Shown piece after piece: positions 63,383 to 64,000 of a DNA stretch of 64,000 nt. The DNA is from Hyphococcus luteus (GTDB lineage Bacteria > Pseudomonadota > Alphaproteobacteria > Caulobacterales > Parvularculaceae), in assembly GCF_002943565.1 (NCBI RefSeq), contig NZ_PJCH01000003.1, positions 132,001-196,000 of the forward strand, written 5' to 3'. Numbering within the stretch: the stretch's first letter is position 1; every line of letters begins with the position of its first letter. Under the pieces are notes generated by a model. It was given only the letters and a program-made list of their open reading frames with translations, was not told the DNA's origin and made no database searches. A program made the translations under genes and the position numbers.

Positions 63383-64000
63383 ATGGCTTTCGCTATCGCA
63401 GCGGCCTTACTGGCCGCACTGTTTTTGATTCTGGGTCGCGGCAAGGTCTTCAGCCTGAAGGCGGTTGACGCGGCGGCGCGCGCGCCGGCCGCGATGCTGG
63501 CCTTGGGCGCAGGCGCCTCGCTTGTCTGGCGAGTCGCCGGCGCGCCATTCGCGCCTTCGGAGTGGACCGCCGCCGGGGCCGACGCCCTTCTCGCCCTCAT
63601 CGCCTTTACCGCAGCTGCACAATTTCGAATCACCAAGCTTGCGAGCGTCTGCCCCGCCTCCTTCCGGCTGACCATTGGCGGGGCGCCGATCTTCCTCGTC
63701 GTCTGCGGGCTCGCAGCCTTCATTCTGGTGCCGCAGCTTTCCTTGAGCGCGGCCTTCCTCCTCGCCGGGGCGCTCACCCTCAACGGCGCCGCCTTCGACC
63801 GCCGGGCGGTCACCGGCGCGCCGGCCCCCTCAACGTTAAAAGCCGCGGTGCGGCTTGAAAGCGCGGCGATCCTCGCGCTCGGCATTCCCGTCGCCGTCAT
63901 GCTCGAAGCGGTCGCCACCGCCGCGCCGCAGGACATGCCGCTGGCGACGCCGCTCTTCGAGGCCTCGCGCGGTTTCCTTATCGCCTTTGCGCTTGGCGGC
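63383..64000 (+). CDS. Cation:proton antiporter-like membrane protein (5' part, cut by window edge)
   Basis: Open reading frame from ATG 63383 to the window end (206 codons, no stop). Starts MAFAIAAALLAALFLILGRG; at least six hydrophobic segments follow, including ADALLALIAFTAAAQFRITK and IFLVVCGLAAFILVPQLSLS. The segment ALTLNGAAFDRRAVTGAP then VRLESAAILALGIPVAVMLE resembles the helix 5-6 region of CPA1 sodium/proton antiporters, but the usual TDP and ND/DD motifs are replaced. It may be a divergent or non-exchanging relative. The minus-strand reading of the same region is rejected as a shadow. Confidence 0.55.
   Translation, partial: MAFAIAAALLAALFLILGRGKVFSLKAVDAAARAPAAMLALGAGASLVWRVAGAPFAPSEWTAAGADALLALIAFTAAAQFRITKLASVCPASFRLTIGGAPIFLVVCGLAAFILVPQLSLSAAFLLAGALTLNGAAFDRRAVTGAPAPSTLKAAVRLESAAILALGIPVAVMLEAVATAAPQDMPLATPLFEASRGFLIAFALGG

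Noticed and set aside
63325-63936. Minus-strand open frame at the right edge
   Set aside because: The opposite strand encodes a coherent polytopic membrane protein open to the window edge; the minus product is low-complexity Ala/Ser/Arg.

Overview
The window reads as a contiguous piece of chromosome from a GC-rich alphaproteobacterium. The lineage markers are an Rrf2/IscR regulator heading an iscS-sufB operon, the aroQ-accB-accC ... aat-DUF2155-mlaD-NDUFA12 neighbourhood, a B12-dependent ribonucleotide reductase, a 3-TM holin of the gene-transfer-agent type, a bactofilin next to an M23 peptidase, and a perfect TTAA-N7-TTAA (CtrA-type) box in front of a flagellar fliO. A Caulobacterales/Parvularculales-like organism fits, but the genus cannot be fixed from sequence reading alone. 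I see no rRNA, tRNA, CRISPR array, insertion sequence or replication origin.

Layout. 1-2 kb: start of a SUF Fe-S assembly operon (iscR-iscS-sufB, leftward) with an IscR-like operator over its promoter. 2-19 kb: housekeeping genes (hydrolase, accA, xerD, aroK-aroB, CorC-type transporter, MFS pump, anmK, tyrS, an AsmA-like giant, 1-Cys peroxiredoxin, DUF455 ferritin-like protein). 19.7-22.7 kb: M23 peptidase plus bactofilin, a bidirectional terminator, a membrane protein and an isolated fliO. 22.7-35.6 kb: an exopolysaccharide locus of the XrtA/PEP-CTERM type: a GT4-deacetylase fusion facing a phosphoglycosyl transferase, then a tightly coupled eight-gene run (export lipoprotein, chain-length protein, tyrosine kinase, outer-membrane barrel, ATPase, deacetylase, FemAB-like protein, glycosyltransferase) behind a sigma-54-type promoter. 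The exosortase that usually follows is absent from the window. 35.8-43.7 kb: clpB with a sigma-32 promoter, an EF-hand protein, a class V aminotransferase, a solitary GH67 alpha-glucuronidase and a DUF4386 protein. 43.7-47.1 kb: thiS-thiG, then aroQ-accB-accC. 47.2-52.8 kb: a TPR-sulfotransferase and a TetR/HlyD/ABC exporter cassette that appear inserted between accC and aat. 52.9-59 kb: aat, DUF2155, mlaD, NDUFA12, nrdJ. 59.2-64 kb: pentapeptide-repeat protein, an AT-richer small gene, a lytic transglycosylase, thiO, a GTA/phage-type holin and the start of an antiporter-like membrane protein cut by the window edge.

How the genes work together. The central locus should build, polymerise, export and modify a surface polysaccharide: the PGT starts the lipid-linked unit, the glycosyltransferases extend it, the chain-length protein and kinase control polymer length, the Wza-like lipoprotein and barrel export it, and the deacetylases modify it. 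The presence of the accessory genes without an exosortase or a PEP-CTERM substrate is the most unusual feature. The regulatory sites I could read (IscR-like, sigma-54, sigma-32, CtrA-like, TetR-type palindrome) match the jobs of the genes behind them. Three intergenic clusters of small palindromes look like members of dispersed REP-type repeats.
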